Shown: positions 47,982 to 57,631, counted from the first letter of the stretch. The stretch is 64,000 nucleotides of DNA from Azotobacter salinestris (GCF_009363155.1 NZ_CP045302.1:4603194-4667193); one strand, 5' to 3'. The notes: a model not told the origin generated them from the letters alone. Numbers and translations: made by a program.

Positions 47982-49073
47982 TCACCCCACCAAACCCATC
48001 CGCTCTTCGCCGGACCTGAAGTCGGCGAAGAAGGCCTGGACCTGCTCGGGCCGGACCTCGGCGAGGGTCGGCGGATTCCAGCGCGGCGATTTGTCCTTGT
48101 CGACCAGCAGCGCCCGCACGCCTTCCATGATGTCGCCCCGTTCGAACCACTGGCGATCCAGATGCAGTTCCAGGGCGAAGCAGTCGTCGAGGGACAGATG
48201 GCGACCACGCTGCAGCAGCTCCAGGGTCACGCAGAGCGCCAGTGGCGAGCGGCTGTCCATCAGCCGGACGGTTTCCTCGGCCCAGGCGCGGTATTCCGGA
48301 CGGTGCTCGGCGAGCAGCGAGGCACGGATGGTCGGAATATCCGGCTGCGAGAAGTGGGTTTCGATGGCTGGGTGCAGCTTCTTGAGCTCGGAGCCCGGCA
48401 GGTGACGCTTGCCGAAGGCGGCCAGCAGGTTGCCGAGCGCCTGGCGCGGATGCACCTCCCAGGTCAGGTCATCGAGGCTGCGCTCCAGCTCGGCGAAGCC
48501 CTCGCTGGGCAGGTACCAGTCGGCCAGGCCGGCGTAGAGGGCATCGGCAGGCGACAGATGCACGCCGGTGATGCCCAGGTAGAGGCCGAGGGCGTCGGGC
48601 AGGCGGGAGAGGAAGTAGCTGCTGCCGACGTCCGGGAAGTAGCCGATGCCGACTTCCGGCATGCCGATCCGGGTCCGCTCGCTGATCACCCGCAGCATGC
48701 TGCCCTGGACCAGGCCCAGACCGCCACCGAGAACGAAGCCGTCCATCAGGGCCAGCACCGGCTTGGGGTAGCAGTGCAGGTAGTAGTCGAGGGCGTATTC
48801 CTTCTCGAAGAAGGTCAGGTGGCGGCCGTCGCCGGCGCGGAAGCTGTCGTACAGGGCACGGATGTCGCCGCCGGCGCAGAAGGCCTTGTTGCCGGCGCCG
48901 CGCAGTACCACGGCGAGGATCGTCGGGTCCGCCGCCCAGGCTTCGAGCTGGCGATGCAGGGCGCAGACCATCGGCAGGGTCAGGGTGTTGAGGCTGGCCG
49001 GACGGTTCAGCGTCAGGTGGCCGATGCGGTTGCGCTCCGTAACCAGTACGGGGCAGTCGGAAAGGTGCGTCAT
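47982..49073 (-). CDS. 3-hydroxyisobutyryl-CoA hydrolase (enoyl-CoA hydratase family)
   Basis: 363 aa from ATG 49073. Crotonase fold with G-N-K-A-F-C-A-G-G-D-I-R-A-L and G-F-V-L-G-G-G-L-G-L-V; catalytic Glu in I-G-M-P-E-V-G-I-G and Asp in F-P-D-V-G-S-S-Y-F-L, which mark the HIBCH subgroup. Removes CoA from 3-hydroxyisobutyryl-CoA in valine breakdown. The start overlaps the mmsB stop as ATGA, matching the pathway order with the dehydrogenase. Confidence 0.88.
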   Translation of the reverse strand: MTHLSDCPVLVTERNRIGHLTLNRPASLNTLTLPMVCALHRQLEAWAADPTILAVVLRGAGNKAFCAGGDIRALYDSFRAGDGRHLTFFEKEYALDYYLHCYPKPVLALMDGFVLGGGLGLVQGSMLRVISERTRIGMPEVGIGYFPDVGSSYFLSRLPDALGLYLGITGVHLSPADALYAGLADWYLPSEGFAELERSLDDLTWEVHPRQALGNLLAAFGKRHLPGSELKKLHPAIETHFSQPDIPTIRASLLAEHRPEYRAWAEETVRLMDSRSPLALCVTLELLQRGRHLSLDDCFALELHLDRQWFERGDIMEGVRALLVDKDKSPRWNPPTLAEVRPEQVQAFFADFRSGEERMGLVG

Positions 49074-49966
49074 GGGTGATTGTCCTTGTTGTAGAGGTGG
49101 ATAATCGCGGAGAAATCCAGGGCTTCGTTGCCCTGGGTGACGAAAACCTGGTAGAGCTGCTGGGCGAGGGCGCCGAGGGGCACCGGCTGGCCGACGTGGC
49201 GGGCAGCCTCGCTGGCCAGTCCGAGGTCCTTGAGCATCAGGTTGCTGCGAAAGCCCCCGCTGTAGCCGCGGGCGGCGGGGACGTTTTCCAGCACGCCGGG
49301 AAAGGGGTTGTAGGTGTCCGAGCTCCAGCAGCGGCCGCTCGAGCTGTTGATCACCCCGGCCAGCACTTTGGCGTCCATGCCCAGGGCCACGCCCAGGCTC
49401 ATCGCCTCGGCGGCGCCGATCATGGAAATGCCGAGCAGCAGGTTGTTGGCGACCTTGGCCACTTGGCCATTGCCGGCATCGCCGCAGTGAACGATGTTGC
49501 GGCCCATGGCGGCGAGGACCGGCCGGGCCCGCTCGAAATCCTCCGCGGCGCCGCCGACCATGAAGGTCAGGGTGCCGGCCGCGGCGCCCGCCGTGCCGCC
49601 GGAGACCGGCGCATCGAGCATGGGGTTGCCGCACGTCCGGGCTGCGGCGGCGACTTCGCGGGCGCTCAGCGGGTCGATGGTGGAGCTGTCGATCAGCAGG
49701 ACGCCGGGGCGGACATGGGCGAGCAGACCGTCTTCGCCGAGGTAGACCGTCTTCACATGGGTGGCGGCGGGCAGCATGGTGATGATCAGCTCGGCTTCGC
49801 TGTGCGCCACGGCGGCGGGCGAGTCGCAGGCGCTCGCCCCGGCCTCGACCAGGGCGGCGACGGCCGCTTCGGAGAGGTCGCAGACGCTCAGGCGGTGACC
49901 GGCCTTGAGCAGGTTGCGCGCCATCGGCGCCCCCATGTTGCCGAGTCCGATGAAGCCGATGTGCAT
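49070..49966 (-). CDS. mmsB: 3-hydroxyisobutyrate dehydrogenase
   Basis: 298 aa. N-terminal Rossmann I-G-F-I-G-L-G-N-M-G-A-P-M-A, substrate motif D-A-P-V-S-G-G-T-A-G-A, catalytic Lys in G-x-x-K-V-A-N-N-L-L. Makes methylmalonate semialdehyde from 3-hydroxyisobutyrate with NAD. The next enzyme (MmsA) is broken here (see 49985). Confidence 0.92.
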   Translation of the reverse strand: MHIGFIGLGNMGAPMARNLLKAGHRLSVCDLSEAAVAALVEAGASACDSPAAVAHSEAELIITMLPAATHVKTVYLGEDGLLAHVRPGVLLIDSSTIDPLSAREVAAAARTCGNPMLDAPVSGGTAGAAAGTLTFMVGGAAEDFERARPVLAAMGRNIVHCGDAGNGQVAKVANNLLLGISMIGAAEAMSLGVALGMDAKVLAGVINSSSGRCWSSDTYNPFPGVLENVPAARGYSGGFRSNLMLKDLGLASEAARHVGQPVPLGALAQQLYQVFVTQGNEALDFSAIIHLYNKDNHP

Positions 49967-49984
49967 GACGATTTCCTCCGCGGC

Positions 49985-50449
49985 TCACTTGAGGGCGATG
50001 GTGGTGTCCAGCGGACCGCCGACTGCGTCTTCGCCGAACCAGCGCTGGGGGGCGGTCCTGGTCGGGGCGAGCTCCACGGTCGGCTTGCCGTAGAGGGCCG
50101 GGTCGCCGAGCTGCCGGCCCCGGAGTCCGCCACCTCCGGCATCGGCCAGGGACTTGACCTGCTTGGCGGTGCGGATCGCCGCCAGCTTCTCGAGGTTCTT
50201 GCGGATCGGTTGCCGGTAGTTGAGAGGAATCCGTGTGCCGGCGGCGATCGGCGTCTTGCGCCGGCTCCTGGAAGCCATGAGGGCGCCAGCCGCCGCCGCG
50301 TTCGGCTCCGCCGCAGGGGCGAAGGGGACGCGGGCCAGAACTTGCCGGCTGGCCGGGTCGGCCACGTTGCGCCACTGCCCACCGGCGGAGTCGACGAACT
50401 GGCCGTCGATCAGTCGCCCGACGCGGGGAATGGCGCCTTGCTCGCTCAT
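49985..50449 (-). pseudogene. mmsA: Collapsed methylmalonate-semialdehyde dehydrogenase (mmsA remnant)
   Basis: 154 aa in one frame from MSEQGAIPRVGRLIDG. Residues 1-~105 resemble the N-terminus of MmsA (I-D-G-Q-F-V-D-S...; R-K-T-P-I-A-A-G-T-R-I), and the last ~20 (Q-R-W-F-G-E-D-A-V-G-G-P-L-D-T-T-I-A-L-K) the very C-terminus. The Rossmann core, catalytic Cys and Glu (~350 residues) are deleted. MmsA is normally about 500 aa. In-frame internal deletion, with drift in the remaining text. No activity is possible. Confidence 0.7.
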
Positions 50450-50572
50450 GGGAAACCCCATTCTTATTGTTGTTCTCGCCCGATGCTGGGGCGGACTCTG
50501 CCTAGGAGGCTAGCAGTGCGACTCTGCCGCTGCCATTGGCGCTATTGCCAATTGCAAATTCGTCGAAATGCG

Positions 50573-51761
50573 CTAGTGTGGTGAATCACAAGTTCGCTTC
50601 ATTATTTATTTGCAAGGCTCGAGCAGCCCTGCCGACAGAGGCCAGGATTTCACCTGCTCCCTTACTCCAGCGGAAGGGCCTTGGATTCTGGTTGTAAGTC
50701 GCCAGGTAATACTCGATGGCCTGCTCGAGATCCTTCACGCTGGTATGGGCCTGGCGCCTTATCCACTTCTGGGTGAGCATCGAGAAAAAGCGCTCCACCA
50801 GATTCAGCCATGACGCAGACGTCGGGGTGAAATGCACATGATGACGCGGGTGTGCGACAAGCCAGGCACGCACCTTGTCGGTCTTGTGCACGGCATAGTT
50901 ATCCATGATCAGGTGTATGGCCTTGTCGCTCTCGACCGTTTCCTCGATGGCCCTGAGAAACTCCAGGAATTCTGCGCTGCGGTGACGGCGCTTGAGACGT
51001 CCGATCACCTCGCCGGTGGCCACATCCAGGGCGGCAAACAAGGACGTCGTGCCATGGCGCTGATAATCATGGGTACGGGTCGCCGGATACCCAGGCTCCA
51101 GCGGCAGCCCCGGCTGTGTTCGATTGAGCGCCTGGATCTGGCTTTTCTCATCGACGCACAGTACCAGCGCTTTATCCGGCGGATTCAGGTAGAGCCCTAC
51201 GATATCCTGCACCTTGTCGACAAAGGCAGGATCGGTGGACAGCTTGAAGGTGTGCTCCAGGTGAGGCTTGAGCCCGAAGGCTCGCCAGATACGCTGTACG
51301 CTCGCCGGTGAAATATGGGTGGCCTTGCTCATCCGGCGCGAGCTCCAATGACTGGCATCGTCGGGCCTGGTCTGCCGCACCCGGTCGACCACTTCCTGGA
51401 CCTTTTCATCACTGATGCTGCGTGGGCGGCCTGAGCGCGGCTCGTCATTGAGGCCTTGCAGGCCCAAACGGGCGAAGCGAAGGCGCCACCTCGAAACGGT
51501 TTGCGCCGTAATGCCGAGCCGTCGAGCAATGGAAGAGCCGGACTCGCCTCGAGCGCAGGACAGAATGATCTCGGCGCGCAGCTGCATATCGGCAGGCCCC
51601 TTGTGCCTGGCTCGGCGGCGGGTGAGTTCGGCATGCTCGTGTTCGGTCAGTTCGATCCGAACGGCTGGGCGGCCTGTTTTCATCGCATGCCCTCCGAAAA
51701 AACTCTGTCAGCTCCGCGGTAGACAAGTCTTATCCTGAGTAGTTGTGATTCACCACACTAG
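50573..51761 (-). mobile_element. IS630-family insertion sequence, apparently intact
   Basis: About 1.19 kb bounded by perfect 19-bp terminal inverted repeats, CTAGTGTGGTGAATCACAA at 50573-50591 and its complement at 51743-51761. CTAG is found at both tips, consistent with insertion at a TA core. One transposase gene fills it. The transposase stop lies in the left repeat. It sits in the upstream region of the mmsA remnant, separating it from the purine genes. Confidence 0.92.
50586..51683 (-). CDS. IS630-type transposase
   Basis: 365 aa. N-terminal helix-turn-helix ([16 protein letters not shown]) and HTH_32 region, then the DDE catalytic domain: D of [12 protein letters not shown] of [10 protein letters not shown] and E of [10 protein letters not shown]. 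Full length and undamaged, so the element may be active. Confidence 0.95.
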   Translation of the reverse strand: MKTGRPAVRIELTEHEHAELTRRRARHKGPADMQLRAEIILSCARGESGSSIARRLGITAQTVSRWRLRFARLGLQGLNDEPRSGRPRSISDEKVQEVVDRVRQTRPDDASHWSSRRMSKATHISPASVQRIWRAFGLKPHLEHTFKLSTDPAFVDKVQDIVGLYLNPPDKALVLCVDEKSQIQALNRTQPGLPLEPGYPATRTHDYQRHGTTSLFAALDVATGEVIGRLKRRHRSAEFLEFLRAIEETVESDKAIHLIMDNYAVHKTDKVRAWLVAHPRHHVHFTPTSASWLNLVERFFSMLTQKWIRRQAHTSVKDLEQAIEYYLATYNQNPRPFRWSKGAGEILASVGRAARALQINNEANL

Positions 51762-51848
51762 CTTCGGCGCAGACTGTGCCCCATTGCGGCATGCGAAGTA
51801 CCGCCGGGGATCAATGTCCGGCACTAAAACGTGCGATGTCCGCACGCT

Positions 51849-53039
51849 TCAGTCGATCCGCGCCCCGGCGGCGATCCAGGCGCCGATCAGTTCGCGTTCC
51901 TCCACTGTCATTCCGGTGATGTTGCCGAGCGGCATGAGCTGACTGGCCACCGCCTGGGCGTGGATCTTCGGCGCCAGGCTGCGGATCTGCTCGGGACTGT
52001 CGAGCACCACCCCGCCCGGTGCGCTGGCGAACAGCGGGCTGGTGGGCCTGGCGGAGTGGCAGACCGTGCAGCGCGTGTGGATCACGTCGGCGACTCGGTC
52101 GAACCGGCCGGCCGGCGCCTTGTTGCCGGCGGCCGGCGCGGACACCTGACGCGGCGCGCTGACGAAGGCCAGGCAGAGCATCCCTAGGGCTGCGGCCGGC
52201 AGCGCCCAGGCGAAGCGCTGGCTCCGGTGCCGGGTGTTGAAGTAGTGGCGCACCAGCACGGCGAGCGCCGAGAGGCCGGCGAGGATCGCCCAGTTCCACG
52301 AACTGCCGTAGGTGCTGGGGAAGTGGTTGCTGATCATGATGAACAGCACCGGCAGCGTCAGGTAGTTGTTGTGCCGCGAGCGCAGGAGGCCCTTGGCCGG
52401 CAGGCGCGGGTCCGGTGCACGGCCTTCCTCGATGGCTTTCACCAGATCGCGCTGCGCCGGCATGATGATGCGGAACACGTTGCCGACCATCAGGGTGCCG
52501 ATCAGCGCGCCGGTGTGGATGTAGGCGGCGCGCCCGCCGAACACCTGGCTGTAGCCCCAGGCGGCGAGGACGATCAGCGCGAACAGCACGCCGCCGAGCA
52601 GCGCCGGGCGTTTGCCCAGCGGCGAATCGCACAGGCGGTCGTAGACGAACCAGCCGGCGATCAGCGAGCCGAAGCCCAGAGCCACCGCCGCTGCCGGCGG
52701 CAGCGCGCTGCCGGGGGCGAGCAGGTAGAGGCCGGGATTCAAGTAGTAGACCGCCGTGAGCAGGGCGATGCCGGACAGCCAGGTGCTGTAGGCCTCCCAC
52801 TTGAACCAGTGGAGCTTCTCCGGCATGCGCGGCGGGGCCAGCTTGTACTTTTCCAGGTGGTAGATGCCGCCGCCGTGGATCGCCCAGAGATCGCCGGCGA
52901 GTCCTTCGCGGGGATTGCACCGGTCGAGGTTGTTCTCCAGCCAGACGAAATAGAAGGAGGCGCCGATCCAGGCGATGCCGACGATCATGTGAATCCAGCG
53001 GATGGCGAGGTTCAGCCATTCGGTCAGGTGTGCTTCCAC
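51849..53039 (-). CDS. puuD: Urate hydroxylase PuuD (membrane, cytochrome c fused)
   Basis: 396 aa. Eight or so TM segments (MEAHLTEWLNLAIRWIHMIVGIAWIG first), then a C-terminal cytochrome c domain with haem motif C-T-V-C-H (about residue 324). This is the PuuD urate oxidase that passes electrons to the respiratory chain and forms 5-hydroxyisourate, replacing soluble uricase. First step of a cluster that carries the later steps as well. Confidence 0.92.
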   Translation of the reverse strand: MEAHLTEWLNLAIRWIHMIVGIAWIGASFYFVWLENNLDRCNPREGLAGDLWAIHGGGIYHLEKYKLAPPRMPEKLHWFKWEAYSTWLSGIALLTAVYYLNPGLYLLAPGSALPPAAAVALGFGSLIAGWFVYDRLCDSPLGKRPALLGGVLFALIVLAAWGYSQVFGGRAAYIHTGALIGTLMVGNVFRIIMPAQRDLVKAIEEGRAPDPRLPAKGLLRSRHNNYLTLPVLFIMISNHFPSTYGSSWNWAILAGLSALAVLVRHYFNTRHRSQRFAWALPAAALGMLCLAFVSAPRQVSAPAAGNKAPAGRFDRVADVIHTRCTVCHSARPTSPLFASAPGGVVLDSPEQIRSLAPKIHAQAVASQLMPLGNITGMTVEERELIGAWIAAGARID

Positions 53040-53076
53040 GCAGGATACCTCTGGCCCGCGCCAGCGGGCCTGTCTG

Positions 53077-53577
53077 TCACGGATGGCGCAGGAGCAGTTG
53101 CTCGCCTTCGCCGAAGAAGTGCTCGTCGCAGTTGGCGCCGGCGCCGCTGCGGTCGATCACCAGAAACTCGTCGTCGTCCACCAGCGCCAGCACCGGATGG
53201 TGCCAGACGCCGCGCTGGTAGTTGATGCCCTGGCGGCCGTTGCCGAGGAAGGCGCGGACCTGTTCCGGGCGCGGGGCGTCGCCCGGCGGGGCGACCACGA
53301 TCAGGAAGGGGTTGCCGCGCAGCGGCACGAACGCCTGGCTGCCCAGCGGGTGGCGCTCCAGCATGCGGATGGTCAGCGGCATCGGCAGGGGGCGGGCGAC
53401 GAAGATGCTGACGATGGCCCGGTCCTCCGGCGCGCTGGTCTGCACCTGGGCGAGGGCGTGGTAACGGCGGGTCGAGCCGTTGTTGATCAGGAAATGGTCG
53501 CTGCCCTCGGTTTCGATCACCTCGCCGAAGGGGGCGAAGGCGGCCTTGCTCAGGGGTTCGATGCTCAGGGTGCGCAT
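53077..53577 (-). CDS. allA: Ureidoglycolate lyase
   Basis: 166 aa; cupin-like AllA. Motifs: S-K-A-A-F-A-P-F-G-E-V-I near the N-terminus, E-R-H-P-L-G-S-Q-A-F-V-P-L, and Y-Q-R-G-V-W-H-H-P-V-L-A-L. Splits ureidoglycolate to glyoxylate and urea, after allantoicase. Same orientation as alc, 46 nt after it. Confidence 0.93.
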   Translation of the reverse strand: MRTLSIEPLSKAAFAPFGEVIETEGSDHFLINNGSTRRYHALAQVQTSAPEDRAIVSIFVARPLPMPLTIRMLERHPLGSQAFVPLRGNPFLIVVAPPGDAPRPEQVRAFLGNGRQGINYQRGVWHHPVLALVDDDEFLVIDRSGAGANCDEHFFGEGEQLLLRHP

Positions 53578-53596
53578 GGGGCCTCCAGTGGCTCGC

Positions 53597-53613
53597 TCTC
53601 CCCTCGGGGGAGA
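53597..53613 (-). repeat. Hairpin between alc and allA
   Basis: TCTCCCC-TCG-GGGGAGA, 7-bp stem with 3-nt loop, in the 46-nt gap. No T run. May be an mRNA processing or stability stem. Confidence 0.6.
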
Positions 53614-53623
53614 AGGGTGGGGA

Positions 53624-54619
53624 TCAGCGGGCCAGCCGCCCGAACAGTCGCAGGCGGCTGACGCCGCCGTCGGGGAAGACGTTCAGGCGCACGTGGGTGA
53701 TCGGCCCGAGCGGCTTGATCTCTCCGACGAACTCGTGCTCCTGGTGCATCGAGAGCTTCTGGCTGGGCAGCAGCTCGCGCCAGAACAGGCTCTGGGTCTC
53801 GATCTGGCTGTCGGTACCGCCTTTCACGAAGGCCGCCTGGATCGAGCAGCTGTCCGGGTAGTTGCCCTTGAAGTGCAGGGTGTCGACGACGATCCGCTCG
53901 ATTTCGCCGGGATGGCCGAGGGCGACGATCACCCAGTCGTTGCCCGGGGTGCGGCGGCGCGCGGTTTCCCAGCCGTCGCCCATGTTCACCCCGCGTCCCG
54001 GGTTGAGCAGGTTGCCCATGCGCCCGAAGTGCTCGTCGGAGCAGGCCAGGGCGCGCCCGCCGTTGAGCGCGGCGGCCAGATCGAGCGACTCGTCGGCGCC
54101 GACCGCGCTCCAGTCGCGGTAGGGGATGCCGTAGACGCGCAGGCGCGCCACGCCGCCGTCCGGGTAGATGTTGAAGCGCAGGTGGCTCCAGGGACGCTGG
54201 TCGGCGATGGCGTGGTAGTGGTGGCTGTTGCCCTGAAGCTCCACCGCCGGCAGCAGCTCGACCCATTCGGTGTGCTCGTCGGGATCGCCTTCGGCGAGGA
54301 AGCAGGCTTCCAGCGAGGCGGACGGTGGGTAGTTGCCGGTGAAATGGCGGGTGTCGATGTCCACGCCCTTGATCGTGCCGGGTACGCCGAGGCGCAGCAC
54401 CACGTGGTCGTAGCCCTCGAAGCGCTTGCGCCGCGACTCCCAGCCGTCCATCCACTTGCCGTTGTCGTCGTAGACGCCTTCCTTCCACTCGGGCTCGGTG
54501 GGCTGGAGCATCCGCTCGACCGGCGCGAACCAGTCGTCGGTGACGTGGAGGGCGCGGGTGCCGAGGCGGGCGTCGGCGAGGTTCAGGTATTTCTCGAAGG
54601 GGGCGGCGTAGTTCTTCAT
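53624..54619 (-). CDS. alc: Allantoicase
   Basis: 331 aa. Two tandem allantoicase repeats (N-half with [20 protein letters not shown]-half with [20 protein letters not shown]), each ending in a conserved N-x-x-P-D-G-G-V-x-R-L-R. Converts allantoate to ureidoglycolate and urea. 9 nt after uraD. Confidence 0.94.
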   Translation of the reverse strand: MKNYAAPFEKYLNLADARLGTRALHVTDDWFAPVERMLQPTEPEWKEGVYDDNGKWMDGWESRRKRFEGYDHVVLRLGVPGTIKGVDIDTRHFTGNYPPSASLEACFLAEGDPDEHTEWVELLPAVELQGNSHHYHAIADQRPWSHLRFNIYPDGGVARLRVYGIPYRDWSAVGADESLDLAAALNGGRALACSDEHFGRMGNLLNPGRGVNMGDGWETARRRTPGNDWVIVALGHPGEIERIVVDTLHFKGNYPDSCSIQAAFVKGGTDSQIETQSLFWRELLPSQKLSMHQEHEFVGEIKPLGPITHVRLNVFPDGGVSRLRLFGRLAR

Positions 54620-54628
54620 GTGTGGTCC

Positions 54629-55144
54629 TTACATCGCCTGCAGGCGGAACAGGGCGATCTTGTCGATTTCGGCCAGGGCGCGGGCGAATTCCTGCTCGGG
54701 CGTGTGGTTCAGGCGCTCCTCGAAGGCGGCGAGGATCCGCTGCCGGTCGCTGCCCTTCACCGCCATGATGAAGACGAAGCCGAAGCGTGCCTGGTAGGCG
54801 GCATTGAGGCGCTCGAAGCGCTCGAACTCTTCGGGCGTGCAGTCCTGAATGCCGGCGCCGGCCTGCTCGGCCGTGCTGGCCGCGCTCAGCTCGCCGCGCA
54901 CCGCGGCCTTGCCGGCCAGGTCCGGGTGGGCCTGGATCAGCGCCAGCTGCGCTTCGTGGGGCGCGGCGCGGACGACCTGTGCCAGGCGCGCGTGCAGGCG
55001 CTCGATGTCGTCGTCTTCCTGGCCGATTCCCTGGTCGAAGACGGTTTCGGCGATCCACGGCGAGTGCTCGTAGACGCCGCCGAAGGTTTCGATGAACGCC
55101 TCGCGGGACAGGGACGAGGGCTTGACGGTGGCGAAGGCGGTCAT
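54629..55144 (-). CDS. uraD: OHCU decarboxylase
   Basis: 171 aa. Catalytic-site sequence F-G-G-V-Y-E-H-S-P-W-I-A-E, I-Q-A-H-P-D-L-A-G-K (His of HPDL) and R-F-G-F-V-F-I-M-A-V-K-G match UraD. Yields S-allantoin from 2-oxo-4-hydroxy-4-carboxy-5-ureidoimidazoline. Start overlaps the puuE stop (ATGA). Confidence 0.93.
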   Translation of the reverse strand: MTAFATVKPSSLSREAFIETFGGVYEHSPWIAETVFDQGIGQEDDDIERLHARLAQVVRAAPHEAQLALIQAHPDLAGKAAVRGELSAASTAEQAGAGIQDCTPEEFERFERLNAAYQARFGFVFIMAVKGSDRQRILAAFEERLNHTPEQEFARALAEIDKIALFRLQAM

Positions 55145-56070
55145 TGGCCGGCTCCCGGAAAGGGGTGGGTGGCATGCCAGTGGCGGGCGATGTCGATGCG
55201 TCGGGCGAACCAGACCTTGTCATGGCCCTTCACGTAGTCGACGAAGCGCTGCAGGGCGGCGAAGCGCGCCGGGCGGCCGAGCAGGCGGCAGTGCATGCCG
55301 ATCGAGAGCATCTTCGGCGCGCCGGCCTCGCCCTCGGCGTAGAGCACGTCGAAGGCGTCCTTGAGGTAGGTGAAGAAGTCGTCGCCGCTGTTGAAGCCCT
55401 GTACCTGGGTGAAGCGCATGTCGTTGGTGTCCAGGGTGTAGGGGATCACCAGATGGGGTTTTGCCGCTGTGGAGGCCGGGTCCCAGTAGGGCAGGTCGTC
55501 GTCGTAGGCGTCCGAGTCGTAGAGAAAGCCGCCTTCCTCGCGCACCAGCCGACGGGTGTTGGGGCCGAGGCGCCCGGTGTACCAGCCGAGCGGGCGTCCG
55601 CCGGCGATCCGGGCGAGGATGTCGATGGCCCGGTCCAGATGCGCCTTCTCCTCGGCCTCGTCCATGTACTGATAGTCGATCCAGCGGTAGCCGTGGCTGC
55701 AGATCTCGTGGCCGTCGGCGACCATCGTCCTGATGACTTCGGGATGACGCTCGGCGGCCATGGCCACGGCGAACACGGTGAGCGGAATGCCCTCGCGGCG
55801 GAACAGCTCGAGCAGGCGCCAGACCCCGGCGCGGCTGCCGTATTCGTAGAGCGACTCCATGCACAGGTTGCGCACGCCCGGCAGCGGCTGGGCGGCGACC
55901 ATCTCGGAGAGGAAGGCCTCGGACTCCTGGTCGCCGTGGAGGATGCAGCGCTCGCCGCCTTCCTCGTAGTTGAGCACGAAGGACAGGGCGATGCGCGCCT
56001 CGCCCGGCCAGTGCGGATGGGGCGGCTGGCCGGCGTAACCGATCAGGTCGCGGGGGTAGGGGCTGGTCAC
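55141..56070 (-). CDS. puuE: Allantoinase PuuE (polysaccharide-deacetylase fold)
   Basis: 309 aa, PuuE type unrelated to classic AllB. Has R-D-L-I-G-Y-A-G-Q-P-P-H-P-x-W-P near the start, S-L-Y-E-Y-G-S-R-A-G-V-W-R, and H-E-I-C-S-H-G-Y-R-W. Cleaves allantoin to allantoate. Heads the minus-strand set puuE-uraD-alc-allA-(puuD), divergent from uraH with 115 nt between. Confidence 0.93.
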   Translation of the reverse strand: MTSPYPRDLIGYAGQPPHPHWPGEARIALSFVLNYEEGGERCILHGDQESEAFLSEMVAAQPLPGVRNLCMESLYEYGSRAGVWRLLELFRREGIPLTVFAVAMAAERHPEVIRTMVADGHEICSHGYRWIDYQYMDEAEEKAHLDRAIDILARIAGGRPLGWYTGRLGPNTRRLVREEGGFLYDSDAYDDDLPYWDPASTAAKPHLVIPYTLDTNDMRFTQVQGFNSGDDFFTYLKDAFDVLYAEGEAGAPKMLSIGMHCRLLGRPARFAALQRFVDYVKGHDKVWFARRIDIARHWHATHPFPGAGQ

Positions 56071-56185
56071 GAGAGTCTCCTATCGGCGGGTGTCTGGGCT
56101 TGAAACTATCGAGCCAAGGGTATTTCCTGCAAATCTACCGCTCATCCGGATGCAGGAGGAAGGGGCCGCCGGCTCCGCAGTACCC

Positions 56186-56536
56186 ATGGCCAGACTGACC
56201 ACCCACGTGCTCGACACCACCCACGGCTGCCCCGGCGCGGGCATCGCCATCGACCTCTACCGGCTCGACGGCGAGCAGCGGCAACTGCTGGCGCAGGCCG
56301 TGACCAATGCCGACGGGCGCTGCGACGCGCCGCTGCTGGAGGGCGAGGCGTTTCGCGCCGGCGTCTACGAGCTGCATTTTCATGCCGGCGACTACTACCG
56401 CCGCCGCGGGCTGAGCCTGGCCGAGCCGGCCTTTCTCGACGTGGTGGTGCTGCGCGTCAGGCTGGGCGGCGAGGGGCATTACCACGTGCCGCTGCTGGTG
56501 TCGCCCTACGGGTATTCGACCTACCGCGGCAGTTAG
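56186..56536 (+). CDS. uraH: 5-hydroxyisourate hydrolase
   Basis: 116 aa from ATG 56186 (MARLTTHVLDTTHGCPG). Active-site His in T-T-H-V-L-D, plus C-terminal motif S-T-Y-R-G-S; length typical. A longer frame from 56090 or 56150 has AGGAGGAAGG inside it, but homologues begin at the chosen ATG. It is on + while its partner uraD is on -. Confidence 0.93.
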   Translation: MARLTTHVLDTTHGCPGAGIAIDLYRLDGEQRQLLAQAVTNADGRCDAPLLEGEAFRAGVYELHFHAGDYYRRRGLSLAEPAFLDVVVLRVRLGGEGHYHVPLLVSPYGYSTYRGS

Positions 56537-56568
56537 AGCAGCCTTGTCGTGGGGCACTCTCGACTGGA

Positions 56569-56763
56569 GTGCCCTCGGTGGTACTGCGCAACCTCCACGG
56601 CCGCGCCGAGCCGCTGGTCGACGACCTGGCCAGCCTGGCCCTGGCCGAGCAGGGCGAGTACCTGTGCAGCGGCTGCAATCCCTTGCGCGTCTCCGGCAAC
56701 TGCAGTTCCTGCCAGGAGCCGATTGATGGTCTGCTGCGCGTCACGCCAGGTGGCGTTGGGTGA
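56569..56763 (+). CDS. Possible small protein with two CxxC pairs (gene fragment?)
   Basis: 64 codons from GTG 56569 with high-GC third positions like the neighbours. Sequence has L-V-D-D-L-A-S-L-A-L-A-E-Q-G, then C-S-G-C...C-S-S-C, a zinc-ribbon-like pair. No ribosome site of note and no family recognised. May be the end of a larger gene lost when the regulator module was inserted. Confidence 0.35.
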   Translation: MPSVVLRNLHGRAEPLVDDLASLALAEQGEYLCSGCNPLRVSGNCSSCQEPIDGLLRVTPGGVG

Positions 56764-56789
56764 GTAGCGGACGCTAGCGTCAGATTGAA

Positions 56790-57356
56790 TCAATTCAGAA
56801 CAATGATCTTGGAGACCAAATCTGCGCTGTTCTTTGCCGTTAGCTTCTTCATCAGGCGCGCCCGATGTACTTCCACAGTTCGGTGGGAAATTCCCAGCTT
56901 GCGGCCGATCTCCTTGCAGGTAAGGCCGTTGACGATGTACGCCGAGATTTCCCGCTCGCGAGGCGTCAGGTTCACTGTCGCGCGGATGGAACGGTCGATG
57001 CGCTCGAAGTGCCAGACCATCAGCCGGAAGGGTTCCTCGGGCGTCAGCGTGTAGCCATCGGCATGCGCCCAGAAGACTTTGCCGTCGCACTGCTGCATGA
57101 ATCGTTCGTCGGAGTAGGAGCGACTCTTGCGCAGCCAGCTCAGGCAACGCTCGCCAATCGCCCGGTAGTCGGCGCGCGAGGGATAGAGCCGCAGGATCAG
57201 CTGGCCAAGCAGTTCCTGACGCTCATAGCCGAACAGACGTTGGAACGCTTCGTTGCAGTCGAGTATCAGGCGATTTCCGGTGATCACCTGCGGCGCTGGC
57301 GAAACCCGGAACGCCAGGCCGGCCAGATCGCCAGGTTCGGACGTATGTGCTGCCAT
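56790..57356 (-). CDS. PAS-LuxR-type transcription regulator
   Basis: 188 aa. N-terminal PAS domain (residues ~15-120: L-D-C-N-E-A-F-Q-R-L-F-G-Y) and C-terminal LuxR HTH (L-T-P-R-E-R-E-I-S-A-Y-I-V-N-G-L-T-C-K-E-I-G-R-K-L-G-I-S-H-R-T-V). No REC or autoinducer domain. Divergent from the thiolase/ligase pair with 275 nt between, so likely controls it. Ligand unknown. Confidence 0.85.
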   Translation of the reverse strand: MAAHTSEPGDLAGLAFRVSPAPQVITGNRLILDCNEAFQRLFGYERQELLGQLILRLYPSRADYRAIGERCLSWLRKSRSYSDERFMQQCDGKVFWAHADGYTLTPEEPFRLMVWHFERIDRSIRATVNLTPREREISAYIVNGLTCKEIGRKLGISHRTVEVHRARLMKKLTAKNSADLVSKIIVLN

Positions 57357-57631
57357 ACCTTGTCCTTCATGCGATTTGCCTTCAAGTACAGCCTAAACGA
57401 CCTGATCCGCCCGGCCACCAATACTCACGCTTGTACGTAGTTGCACGCATACCGGGCGTGCCAATCGTGCGCCATCGTAAATCCAGCACACCGACAGCGC
57501 CGCTGCGTACCGGTCGATGTCGCTACAAGACCTCATGGTTTTCGGTCCTCATAACAACAACGGGAGACCGTGGCGAAAGCCGCCTTCTCGGCCGAGCCGC
57601 CGTCACCCGGTCAGCAACAGAGGCAATTCAA

